DNA of 5,276 nt. Source: Methylobacter sp. (GTDB lineage: Bacteria > Pseudomonadota > Gammaproteobacteria > Methylococcales > Methylomonadaceae). The notes beneath the pieces were generated by a model that was not told where the DNA came from, made no database searches, and was given only the letters and a program-made list of their open reading frames with translations. Both the position numbers and the translations under genes were made by a program. Every line of letters starts with the position of its first letter. Position 1 is the stretch's first letter. Location of the stretch: assembly GCA_028714995.1 (NCBI GenBank), contig JAQTLI010000244.1, positions 1 through 5,276 on the forward strand. Direction: 5' to 3'. Below, in pieces: positions 1-4,674 of the stretch.

Positions 1-61
1 CATTCTTATCGAGGGAAGCCTGCGGTAAGCATGAAAACATATTATCGAAACATTAACTCCC

Positions 62-69
62 GGGAGGAG
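62..69 (+). promoter_or_regulatory. Ribosome binding site of the PNPOx-like gene
   Basis: GGGAGGAG is a strong purine-rich match to the anti-Shine-Dalgarno. With GGAGG at 63-67 as the core, 4 bases remain before the ATG at 72, a little shorter than usual. It fixes the start codon, since no other in-frame ATG lies near. A TATTAT at 40-45 could be a -10 box but no convincing -35 hexamer accompanies it. Confidence 0.7.
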
Positions 70-71
70 CG

Positions 72-704
72 ATGAGTGAATTTTTCCATGAAGGTAGTCG
101 ACAACTGCAAGACCGTTTCGAAACCCGGCCCATGGCCGACCGTCTCGTCGATACGATTGTCAGTGATCAGATCAGTCCGGAAGACAAGGCGTTTATTGAA
201 GAACAGAATATGTTTTTTTTCGCCACTGTTGATCGGGAAGGGCGACCTAACTGTTCCTACAAAGGCGGTAGCGTCGGTCTGGTCAAGGTCATCGATGAAC
301 ACACCCTGGCTTTTCCGCTCTACGACGGCAGCGGCATGTATCTGTCGGCCGGCAATGTATTGGTTAACCAGAATGTCGGCCTGTTGTTCGTCGACTTTCA
401 ACGACAAGCCCGTCTTCGCTTAAACGGCAGCGCTTTCATACAGGACGATGATCCTTTGCTGAGTCACTGGCCAGAGGCGGAAATGGTGTTGCGGGTAAAG
501 CTGCGGGAAATGTTCCCCAACTGTCCGCGCTATATCCACAAAATGACTCTGGTCGAAGAGTCGGCATTCGTTCCCAAACAACATTGCGAAACGCCGGCAC
601 CGGCCTGGAAGCGTTTGGAAGCAGTCGCGGACGTATTGCCGCCCCGCGATGCACACTTGGCTGGTCAAGATCAAGATGCAGCGGCGGCGTTAAACCGCAA
701 ATAG
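72..704 (+). CDS. Pyridoxamine 5'-phosphate oxidase-family (PNPOx-like split-barrel) flavin-binding protein
   Basis: The 210-residue product looks like the split-barrel FMN-binding proteins annotated as pyridoxamine 5'-phosphate oxidase family, a probably cytosolic oxidoreductase group of mostly unknown substrates. Visible signatures are an N-terminal helical lead-in (about 1-40), the strand FFFATVDREGRPNCSYKGG (about 48-66), the LAFPLYDGSGMYLSAGN segment (about 79-95), GLLFVDF and RLRLNG (about 103-118), and a C-terminal REMFPNCPRYIHKM block (about 146-159). The RPNCSYKGG and FPNCPRYIH blocks are typical of this subgroup rather than of true PdxH, so a role in vitamin B6 synthesis should not be assumed. 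The start is supported by a GGGAGG Shine-Dalgarno at 62-67, though its spacing is short. Codons are richer in G and C at third positions than in hps or phi. It seems to stand alone; 85 bases separate it from the next gene. The substrate is unknown. Confidence 0.88.
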   Translation: MSEFFHEGSRQLQDRFETRPMADRLVDTIVSDQISPEDKAFIEEQNMFFFATVDREGRPNCSYKGGSVGLVKVIDEHTLAFPLYDGSGMYLSAGNVLVNQNVGLLFVDFQRQARLRLNGSAFIQDDDPLLSHWPEAEMVLRVKLREMFPNCPRYIHKMTLVEESAFVPKQHCETPAPAWKRLEAVADVLPPRDAHLAGQDQDAAAALNRK

Positions 705-722
705 TATAAATTGGCATCCTTT

Positions 723-751
723 TTTACCAGTTCACACAAAAGTAATATAAC
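723..751 (+). promoter_or_regulatory. Candidate sigma-70 promoter for the DUF5710 gene
   Basis: TTTACC (723-728, 4 of 6 matches to TTGACA) and TATAAC (746-751, 5 of 6 to TATAAT) are separated by 17 bases in the gap between two plus-strand genes. Transcription would begin near 758, about 30 bases before the ATG at 790. The region is AT-rich, so chance matches are likely; this is an inference from spacing and hexamers only. Confidence 0.35.
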
Positions 752-789
752 AATTAACTCAATCAAGTCCGTACCACCTTGTTTATAAA

Positions 790-1080
790 ATGGCAGACCA
801 GAAAATTTATCTAAATGTACCTTTTGCCCAAAAGGATGAGGCAAAAGCGCTCGGTGCCCGCTGGGATGCGATCAATAAGAAGTGGCATGTCCCAGCCGAT
901 AAGGACATGACACTTTTTGCCAAATGGCAAGCTGAATCCGGTGCTGTAAAATCACCAGTATTGAAGACTTCATCATCAAAAATCAGCTCTCCATCCAAGA
1001 AGATCACCACCGGTATCAAAACCCATGCAACTGTTAAAGATTTTGTTGCCTATAACGGCGAAGTGCCGCCATGGGATTAA
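790..1080 (+). CDS. DUF5710 domain-containing small protein
   Basis: This 96-residue protein begins with IYLNVPFAQKDEAKALGARWD and continues to W32 and the KWHVPAD segment, which together match the DUF5710 module (about residues 4-45). That short domain is often found in plasmid and phage DNA-processing proteins such as primase-like or antirestriction-linked proteins; its biochemical role is not established. After it comes a Ser/Lys-rich, probably flexible basic linker (about 51-80), then a short C-terminal block ending in EVPPWD. No signal peptide or membrane segment is visible. No clear Shine-Dalgarno precedes the ATG (the upstream bases are TTGTTTATAAA), so initiation may be weak or the leader may be short. 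The gene converges with the inositol-phosphatase gene at 1209. A nucleic-acid-linked role is only a guess from the family's usual company. Confidence 0.8.
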   Translation: MADQKIYLNVPFAQKDEAKALGARWDAINKKWHVPADKDMTLFAKWQAESGAVKSPVLKTSSSKISSPSKKITTGIKTHATVKDFVAYNGEVPPWD

Positions 1081-1208
1081 GTAGAGAAGAAAGACTGAAA
1101 GCAGAGTGTTTTCATTGTGACTTGTTGTGAATGTTTATTATGAATTGGACAAGCAGTAGGCATCAGGCAAGCACTAATGCCGATAAAAAACGTTTTACTC
1201 AAAAAACA
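1081..1208. other. Convergent intergenic region with no clear terminator
   Basis: This gap lies between two genes that face each other. It holds a 5-bp inverted repeat, GGCAT (1160-1164) with ATGCC (1178-1182), and AT-rich palindromic sequence around AAAACGTTTT (1189-1198). The poly-A/poly-T stretches next to the palindrome could serve weak bidirectional termination, but no GC-rich stem followed by a U-run is present on either strand. Confidence 0.4.
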
Positions 1209-1973
1209 TTACATAAGGGGTAAAATTTGATCGAGAATCTTTCTGTTTGTTACCAGAATTTGTTTTGGAAAGATCCCTTCTTTGCCTCGAAAGTCTGTAA
1301 TTGTGGCTCCGGCTTCACGTGCAATTACAACCCCAGCGGCAACGTCATAAAGGTTTAATTCTTGTTCCCAAAAGGCATCGACTTGCCCATCTGCAACTAA
1401 ACATATATCCATAGCCGCGGAACCAAAACGGCGCTGCCCTGTCGTTATTTCGGCGATTCTACAGAATCGTTGGAGATTGTTTTCTTTTAGGTAAGAGCGC
1501 AGGCAGGCAAATCCCGTAGCGATCATCGCATCAGCAAGATTGCTTTCAGACGAAACGCTGATAGGTTCGCCGTTTTTCCTGGCTCCTTTTCCTTTTTCTG
1601 CGGAATAGTAATCATCAAGAGCGGGCGCATATACTGCTCCGAATATAAGTTCCTGATTAATTTCCAATGCAACACTGATGGACCAAAAATATTGTCCTCT
1701 TGAGAATGAATGTGTTCCATCAATTGGGTCGACGATCCAGCGTGCAGATTGGTTTGCGCTTTGTCCACTTTCTTCCCCCCAAAAACCAAATTGCGGGTAA
1801 TGCTTGGCAAGGTTCTCTTGCATAAAGATTTCAACTGCAACGTCTGCTTCTGTGACTAAGTCGCGGGGCCTTTTTTTAGTTACCTCCAAATGCTTAAGGT
1901 TTCTAAAATGAGTTAAGGCAATCGATCCGGCTTCACGGATTACATTTTCGAGAACAGCAGCTGAAATGGGCAT
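1209..1973 (-). CDS. Inositol monophosphatase-family phosphatase
   Basis: The 254-residue protein has the complete metal-binding signature of the Mg2+-dependent inositol monophosphatase superfamily. This comprises WGEESG (65-70, metal ligand Glu67 or Glu68), WIVDPIDGTHSF (79-90, ligands Asp82 and Asp85), and LYDVAAG (208-214, Asp210, the position of the third-metal and catalytic-water aspartate). The length is near the usual 250-270. Relatives dephosphorylate myo-inositol 1-phosphate, histidinol phosphate, 3'-phosphoadenosine 5'-phosphate or fructose 1,6-bisphosphate. The sequence alone does not decide among these, so SuhB or HisN names are not given. The ATG at 1973 is preceded by AAGG about 9 bases away. 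It is read toward the DUF5710 gene, and lies downstream of the HAD gene on the same strand with a 216-base gap, so it is probably a separate transcription unit. The product is expected in the cytosol. Confidence 0.92.
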   Translation of the reverse strand: MPISAAVLENVIREAGSIALTHFRNLKHLEVTKKRPRDLVTEADVAVEIFMQENLAKHYPQFGFWGEESGQSANQSARWIVDPIDGTHSFSRGQYFWSISVALEINQELIFGAVYAPALDDYYSAEKGKGARKNGEPISVSSESNLADAMIATGFACLRSYLKENNLQRFCRIAEITTGQRRFGSAAMDICLVADGQVDAFWEQELNLYDVAAGVVIAREAGATITDFRGKEGIFPKQILVTNRKILDQILPLM

Positions 1974-2189
1974 CTATAGTAACCTTGGAAACAAGAGGGG
2001 AGTGCTTTAATTATATCAAGCTAATGCTGAGAATATATTCCAATAATTCGATTGGATTTAGAGCGTTTTGATATGTGTTGAATACACTTTGACTCATTGT
2101 ATGGTTAATGACTGGTGCTATTAAGGGGTGCTAAAGAAATAACCGCTCCTGCTTAGAAAGTAGTTGAAGGCCGCTTGGCAAGTGGGGGG
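1974..2189. other. AT-rich intergenic region with short inverted repeats
   Basis: No coding region is supported here. Besides the -10 candidate it contains three small inverted repeats: TCCAAT/ATTGGA (2039-2044 with 2051-2056), GTGT/ACAC (2075-2078 with 2084-2087) and TCATT/AATGA (about 2094-2111). GGTGCTA also occurs twice, at 2114-2120 and 2127-2133. None forms a canonical terminator for the HAD gene that ends at 2190. Confidence 0.4.
2010..2015 (-). promoter_or_regulatory. Candidate -10 box for the inositol-phosphatase gene
   Basis: On the minus strand this reads TATAAT, a perfect -10 hexamer, placing a start of transcription near 2003 and giving a leader of about 30 bases before the ATG at 1973. 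No good -35 hexamer lies 16-18 bases upstream, so the call rests on one element in AT-rich DNA. Confidence 0.35.
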
Positions 2190-3029
2190 CTATTTTTTCA
2201 ATGCTTGCGTTACAGCGCGGATATCAGTCATAACCCAGGTTGGTTGATAGTCAGTTGTTTTCAAGTCATCTTTTGTAGATACGCCCGACAGTACCAGAAG
2301 GCTACGGATGCCTGTGCGGATGGCTCCGAGGATGTCGGTCTCCAATCGATCGCCAATGGCCACTGTCTCGGACGGATCCGTGCCCAGTTGCGCGAGGGCT
2401 TGTTGGTAAATAATGGGTTCCGGTTTGCCAATAATGATCGGCGTTACTCCTGTGGCTGTTTGTAATGCGGCCAGAATGGCGCCATTGCCAAGAATGAGCC
2501 CTCGTTCTGTCGGAAGCGTGGTATCGGCATTGGTGCCAATGAATTTCGCTCCGGCACGAAGATTAAGAGTAGCAGTCGCCAGCTTATCCCATGACAAAGT
2601 TGCATCCTTGCCGCAGACAACAACGTCTGCACCTATGCTGGAATCGCTGTCGTTATTCACTTCATACAGATCCGTTAAAGTAAAGCCACGATCCAGAAGA
2701 GGTTGCCGGGCGCCGTCTTCGCCGATGACAAAAACCCGGGTCGTTGCAGGGTCTGTATGCTCAGTCAGATATAGCGCCGTTGCCATGCTGGAGGTCAAGA
2801 TTTCATTAAGCGTCACCGAAATGCCCATTCGTGAGAGTTTAGTGACGTATTGTTGCTGTGTCAGGCTGGCGTTATTGGTCGCCAGGATGAACGAAATATG
2901 TTGCTCGCGCAGCGTTTGGAAAAAGTCCTTTAACCCAGGCGCTGGCAGATCGCCGTGCCATAAAACGCCGTCCATATCGATGATGAGGGCGCGAATATTG
3001 GTAAATGGTTCAATCAGGTTATTTCTCAT
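2190..3029 (-). CDS. HAD-IIA (NagD-like) phosphatase
   Basis: Read from the ATG at 3029 this is a 279-residue haloacid-dehalogenase-superfamily hydrolase of subfamily IIA. Motif I is LIIDMDGVLWHG (nucleophile Asp18, acid/base Asp20). Motif II is LATNNAS (Thr51). The C2 cap carries FIGTNADTTLPTERG (about 163-177). Motif III is GKPEP (Lys202), and motif IV is AIGDRLETDILGA (Asp227, Asp232). All catalytic positions are present. Family members (NagD, phosphoglycolate/4-nitrophenyl phosphatases) dephosphorylate nucleotides and small phosphorylated metabolites; the substrate here cannot be read off. The frame also opens farther upstream at a TTG (3101), giving 303 residues. I prefer ATG 3029 because family proteins begin shortly before motif I and because a likely promoter sits inside the extension. 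No strong Shine-Dalgarno is seen for either start. The gene is divergent from hps, so a link with RuMP metabolism is possible but unproven. Confidence 0.92.
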   Translation of the reverse strand: MRNNLIEPFTNIRALIIDMDGVLWHGDLPAPGLKDFFQTLREQHISFILATNNASLTQQQYVTKLSRMGISVTLNEILTSSMATALYLTEHTDPATTRVFVIGEDGARQPLLDRGFTLTDLYEVNNDSDSSIGADVVVCGKDATLSWDKLATATLNLRAGAKFIGTNADTTLPTERGLILGNGAILAALQTATGVTPIIIGKPEPIIYQQALAQLGTDPSETVAIGDRLETDILGAIRTGIRSLLVLSGVSTKDDLKTTDYQPTWVMTDIRAVTQALKK

Positions 3030-3062
3030 ACCATATATTGTTATGTTAGTTAACTTTGAGAA

Positions 3063-3091
3063 TGTATACGGAAGATGTTTTTTTAAGTCTA
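3063..3091 (-). promoter_or_regulatory. Candidate promoter of the HAD-IIA gene
   Basis: On the minus strand TAGACT (3091-3086, 4 of 6 to TTGACA) and TATACA (3068-3063, 4 of 6 to TATAAT) are 17 bases apart. Transcription would start near 3056, leaving a leader of about 27 bases to the ATG at 3029. This placement argues against the TTG start at 3101. Its -35 box is only about 25 bases from the -35 box of the plus-strand promoter, so the two are arranged back to back. Confidence 0.4.
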
Positions 3092-3114
3092 TCACAATCA
3101 AACTGCTTAATTTT

Positions 3115-3141
3115 TTGACACTTTAACGCCTAGAGTATAAT
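3115..3141 (+). promoter_or_regulatory. Distal promoter P1 of the hps-phi operon (consensus hexamers, 15-base spacer)
   Basis: TTGACA (3115-3120) and TATAAT (3136-3141) both match the sigma-70 consensus exactly, in the non-coding region upstream of hps and in the right orientation. The spacer is 15 bases rather than the optimal 17, which normally lowers activity and may point to an activator or to sequence-specific tuning. An inverted repeat GAGTA/TACTC (3133-3137 with 3143-3147) is centred on the -10 box and could be an operator. Transcription would start near 3148, giving a leader of about 215 bases before hps. Confidence 0.6.
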
Positions 3142-3151
3142 TTACTCCGCC

Positions 3152-3168
3152 GGCCGTTTAAAATGGCC
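3152..3168 (+). repeat. Hairpin at the predicted 5' end of the hps leader
   Basis: GGCC at 3152-3155 pairs with GGCC at 3165-3168, extended by G-U and two A-U pairs around a TAA loop, giving a 7-bp stem. Its place a few bases after the predicted P1 start resembles 5'-terminal stem-loops known to protect mRNAs from RNase E, but that role is inferred. No U-run follows, so it is not a terminator. Confidence 0.5.
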
Positions 3169-3190
3169 AGTAGTTGCTTGAAGAGATGGC

Positions 3191-3268
3191 ATGATAGTAA
3201 TTTCGATGTGTACGGCGCAAGACCTTGATCTGTTCAACTGTGATCTATGCGCCAACTCAGGACATTGA
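3191..3268 (+). other. Possible 25-codon leader ORF upstream of hps
   Basis: An ATG at 3191 opens a frame of 25 codons closed by TGA at 3266-3268. A weak purine-rich GAAGAG (3180-3185) precedes it by 5 bases. The peptide is cysteine-containing (Cys7, Cys17, Cys20), including a CDLC pair, and it spans the GGCGCA/TGCGCC inverted repeat. It could be a regulatory leader peptide, but open frames of this size are common by chance in a leader this long, so the call is tentative. Confidence 0.15.
3214..3253 (+). repeat. Inverted repeat in the hps leader with alternative inner stems
   Basis: GGCGCA (3214-3219) is exactly complementary to TGCGCC (3248-3253), with a 28-base loop. Inside the loop GATC/GATC and TTGA/TCAA are mutually exclusive inner stems. 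The element lies entirely within a short open frame (3191-3268), so ribosome movement could alter the fold. No function is known. Confidence 0.45.
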
Positions 3269-3271
3269 ACA

Positions 3272-3299
3272 TTGACATTCGTCCCCTTTCTACTTTAAA
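3272..3299 (+). promoter_or_regulatory. Second candidate promoter P2, proximal to hps
   Basis: TTGACA (3272-3277) is a perfect -35 hexamer; 16 bases later TTTAAA (3294-3299) matches TATAAT at 4 of 6 positions. Transcription would begin near 3306, about 58 bases before hps. The -35 box falls inside a short tandem repeat of ACATTGA (3262-3268, 3269-3275). It could give a short-leader transcript lacking both hairpins. Confidence 0.35.
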
Positions 3300-3350
3300 G
3301 TTGCACATGTAAAAATATGTAACTAAATTTATAACTATAACATAACCCTT

Positions 3351-3355
3351 GGGAG
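3351..3355 (+). promoter_or_regulatory. Ribosome binding site of hps
   Basis: GGGAG lies 8 bases before the ATG at 3364 and decides the start. The frame also extends upstream to a TTG at 3349, but that would place the ribosome binding site inside the coding sequence and add five residues absent from the family's usual MAKPLIQMALDSLD beginning. Confidence 0.75.
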
Positions 3356-3363
3356 CACGTATC

Positions 3364-4005
3364 ATGGCAAAACCATTAATACAAATGGCATTAGATTCTT
3401 TAGATTTCGATCAAACAGTGGCATTGGCTACACAAGTAGCGCCTTATGTTGATATTTTTGAAATCGGAACTCCTTGTATTAAACACAACGGCATCAATCT
3501 GGTTAAAGAATTAAAAGCAAGATTTCCAGATAGATTGTTGTTAGTTGACCTAAAAACTATGGACGCTGGCGAATACGAAGCGACTCCATTCTATGCAGCC
3601 GGTGCTGATATTTGTACCGTTCTTGGTGTATCTGGTCTTGCAACTTGTGCTGGCGTGATTAAAGCAGCGAACGCACACGGTGCAGAAGCTCAAATCGATT
3701 TGATTAATGTTGACGATAAAGTTGCCTGTGCAAGAGCTACTGCTGAAGCCGGTGCTCATATCATGGGTATTCATACTGGTCTTGATGCACAAGCTGCAGG
3801 TCATACTCCTTTCGCTGACTTGAATGACATCGCAAGATTAGGCTTAAATGTCAGGATTTCTGTTGCTGGCGGTATTAAAGCATCGACTGTACAAGATGTG
3901 GTTCGCGCAGGTGCAAATATTATTGTTGTTGGTGCTGCAATCTATGGTGCTGCTTCACCTGCTGACGCTGCGCGTGAAATTCGCGAATTGGTTGACGCGG
4001 TATAA
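3364..4005 (+). CDS. hps: 3-hexulose-6-phosphate synthase
   Basis: This cytosolic enzyme condenses formaldehyde with D-ribulose 5-phosphate to give D-arabino-3-hexulose 6-phosphate, the carbon-fixing step of the RuMP pathway. The 213-residue length is standard. It is a (beta/alpha)8 barrel of the orotidine-5'-phosphate decarboxylase superfamily. Visible are QMALDSLD (7-14, Asp11), FEIGTP (32-37, Glu33), the DLKTMDAGEYEA block (62-73, with the superfamily D-x-K-x-x-D at Asp62, Lys64, Asp67), GIHTGLDAQ (135-143, His137), and the phosphate-binding VAGGIK (167-172) and VVGAAIYGA (188-196). In family members Glu33 and Asp62 bind Mg2+. Codon choice is AT-leaning with many GGT/GCT/GTT codons, fitting a highly expressed gene and unlike the PNPOx-like and HAD genes. 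It is followed 2 bases later by phi. A KGPDC-type decarboxylase is the main alternative, made unlikely by the neighbour. Confidence 0.97.
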   Translation: MAKPLIQMALDSLDFDQTVALATQVAPYVDIFEIGTPCIKHNGINLVKELKARFPDRLLLVDLKTMDAGEYEATPFYAAGADICTVLGVSGLATCAGVIKAANAHGAEAQIDLINVDDKVACARATAEAGAHIMGIHTGLDAQAAGHTPFADLNDIARLGLNVRISVAGGIKASTVQDVVRAGANIIVVGAAIYGAASPADAAREIRELVDAV

Positions 4006-4007
4006 TT

Positions 4008-4541
4008 ATGCATCAGAAACTTATCATAGAAAAGATTTCAGGTATTCTTGAAGCTACAGATGATACGTATGATGTAAAGTTAACCCAAATGCTTGATACC
4101 GCCAAGCGTATATTTATCTCGGGTGCTGGGCGTTCAAAGCTCGTTGGCAATTTTTTTGCAATGAGACTAGTTCACGCAGGTTACGATGTAAGTGTCGTGG
4201 GCGAGATTGTGACGCCGAGTATTAAAAGCGGTGACTTACTGATTATTATTTCCGGTTCCGGAGAGACTGAGCAATTAGTGGCGTTCACTAAAAGCGCTAA
4301 AAAAATAGGCGCTAAAATTGTCTTGATCTCTGCGAAAAGCGATTCAACGATTGGTGATATGGCCGATGCGGTATTCCAGATTGGACGATCAGAACAGTAT
4401 GGTAAAGTTTTAGGTATGCCAATGGGTACTGTATTTGAGCTATCTACCTTATTGTTTTTGGAAGCAACCATTTCGCATGTCATTCATGAAAAAGGAATTC
4501 CTGAAGAAATAATGAGAGAAAGACACGCTAATTTAGAATAG
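4008..4541 (+). CDS. phi: 6-phospho-3-hexuloisomerase
   Basis: This enzyme (also called HxlB or HPI) converts hexulose 6-phosphate, the product of Hps, to fructose 6-phosphate, completing the fixation stage of the RuMP cycle in the cytosol. The 177-residue protein is a single SIS (sugar isomerase) domain of usual length. SGAGRSKLVGNFFAMRL (38-54) and IISGSGETEQLV (80-91) form the sugar-phosphate binding loops. GMPMGTVFELSTLLFLEA (136-153, with Glu152 near the position of the proposed catalytic glutamate) and the C-terminal MRERHANLE are family hallmarks. The ATG lies 2 bases after the hps stop codon and has no recognisable Shine-Dalgarno (upstream is GACGCGGTATAATT), so translation probably depends on ribosomes finishing hps. 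A strong hairpin begins 5 bases after its stop codon. Confidence 0.97.
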   Translation: MHQKLIIEKISGILEATDDTYDVKLTQMLDTAKRIFISGAGRSKLVGNFFAMRLVHAGYDVSVVGEIVTPSIKSGDLLIIISGSGETEQLVAFTKSAKKIGAKIVLISAKSDSTIGDMADAVFQIGRSEQYGKVLGMPMGTVFELSTLLFLEATISHVIHEKGIPEEIMRERHANLE

Positions 4542-4546
4542 CGACA

Positions 4547-4576
4547 CAGGACGAGTGGTCATGATCACTCGTCCTG
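4547..4576 (+). promoter_or_regulatory. Strong intercistronic hairpin between phi and tkt
   Basis: CAGGACGAGTG (4547-4557) is exactly complementary to CACTCGTCCTG (4566-4576), an 11-bp stem. One G-U and one A-U pair extend it to 13 bp around a CATG loop. It starts 5 bases after the phi stop codon. The following bases are CTCTACCCG with no U-run, so it is not a standard intrinsic terminator. It more likely stops 3' exonucleases and stabilises the hps-phi mRNA, or marks a partial stop or processing site that lowers tkt expression. These roles are inferred. Confidence 0.65.
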
Positions 4577-4674
4577 CTCTACCCGATGTCAAGCATCGAA
4601 AGAACATTCGTGACAAGGTCAATCAGGCTGAAAAGTCACCATTTAGTAATCTACCAAATAGTAAGGGGAAGAAT
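4577..4674 (+). other. phi-tkt spacer
   Basis: This spacer contains a second small hairpin, CGATG/CATCG (4584-4588 with 4594-4598, 5-base loop), and short repeats GTGAC/GTCAC (4610-4614 with 4635-4639). I found no convincing -35/-10 pair, so tkt may be read through from hps-phi, but a promoter of another class cannot be excluded. Confidence 0.35.
4663..4669 (+). promoter_or_regulatory. Ribosome binding site of tkt
   Basis: AAGGGGA lies 5 bases before the ATG at 4675, a good Shine-Dalgarno at suitable spacing. It supports the start used for transketolase, which also places the first conserved histidine at the expected residue 26. Confidence 0.7.

Larger units (their letters stand above)
3148..3363 (+). 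promoter_or_regulatory. Long structured 5' leader of the hps mRNA
   Basis: If transcription starts at P1, about 215 untranslated bases precede hps. Two hairpins are visible. One lies at 3152-3168, with a 7-bp stem including one G-U pair and a 3-base loop, almost at the predicted 5' end. The other is an outer GGCGCA/TGCGCC stem (3214-3219 with 3248-3253) whose loop can form either a GATC/GATC stem (3227-3230 with 3242-3245) or a TTGA/TCAA stem (3225-3228 with 3234-3237). The final 60 bases are AT-rich and probably unstructured, which favours ribosome loading. No known riboswitch class was recognised. A role in mRNA stability or translational control is inference. Confidence 0.45.

Noticed and set aside
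42..407. Minus-strand frame opposite the PNPOx-like gene
   Set aside because: It is antisense to a well-supported coding region with a strong ribosome binding site and shows no recognisable motif.
1115..1132. Two TTGTGA half-sites resembling a CRP-type operator
   Set aside because: They are direct rather than inverted repeats, lack the TCACA partner, and lie downstream of the genes in a convergent gap.
1160..1182. GGCAT/ATGCC inverted repeat as terminator for the DUF5710 gene
   Set aside because: The stem has only 5 bp with a 13-base loop and is followed by A-rich, not T-rich, sequence on the plus strand.
2163..2200. Possible terminator near the end of the HAD gene
   Set aside because: The run of T's on the plus strand sits inside the end of the minus-strand gene, and on the minus strand no stable stem precedes a U-run.
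2413..3126. 237-codon plus-strand frame opposite the HAD gene
   Set aside because: The minus strand encodes a protein with all four HAD motifs; the plus-strand peptide is Ser/Arg/Val-rich with no family resemblance, as expected of an antisense shadow.
3349..3363. Upstream TTG start for hps adding five residues
   Set aside because: The extension would contain the GGGAG ribosome binding site, and the family begins at the MAKPLIQMALD methionine.
3848..4051. 67-codon plus-strand frame across the hps-phi junction
   Set aside because: It lies in another frame of hps and phi, both of which have full family motifs; its peptide is low-complexity hydrophobic with no recognisable domain.
4610..4650. 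Promoter for tkt using GTGACA as -35
   Set aside because: No acceptable -10 hexamer lies 15-19 bases downstream; the best nearby TAGTAA is a poor match.
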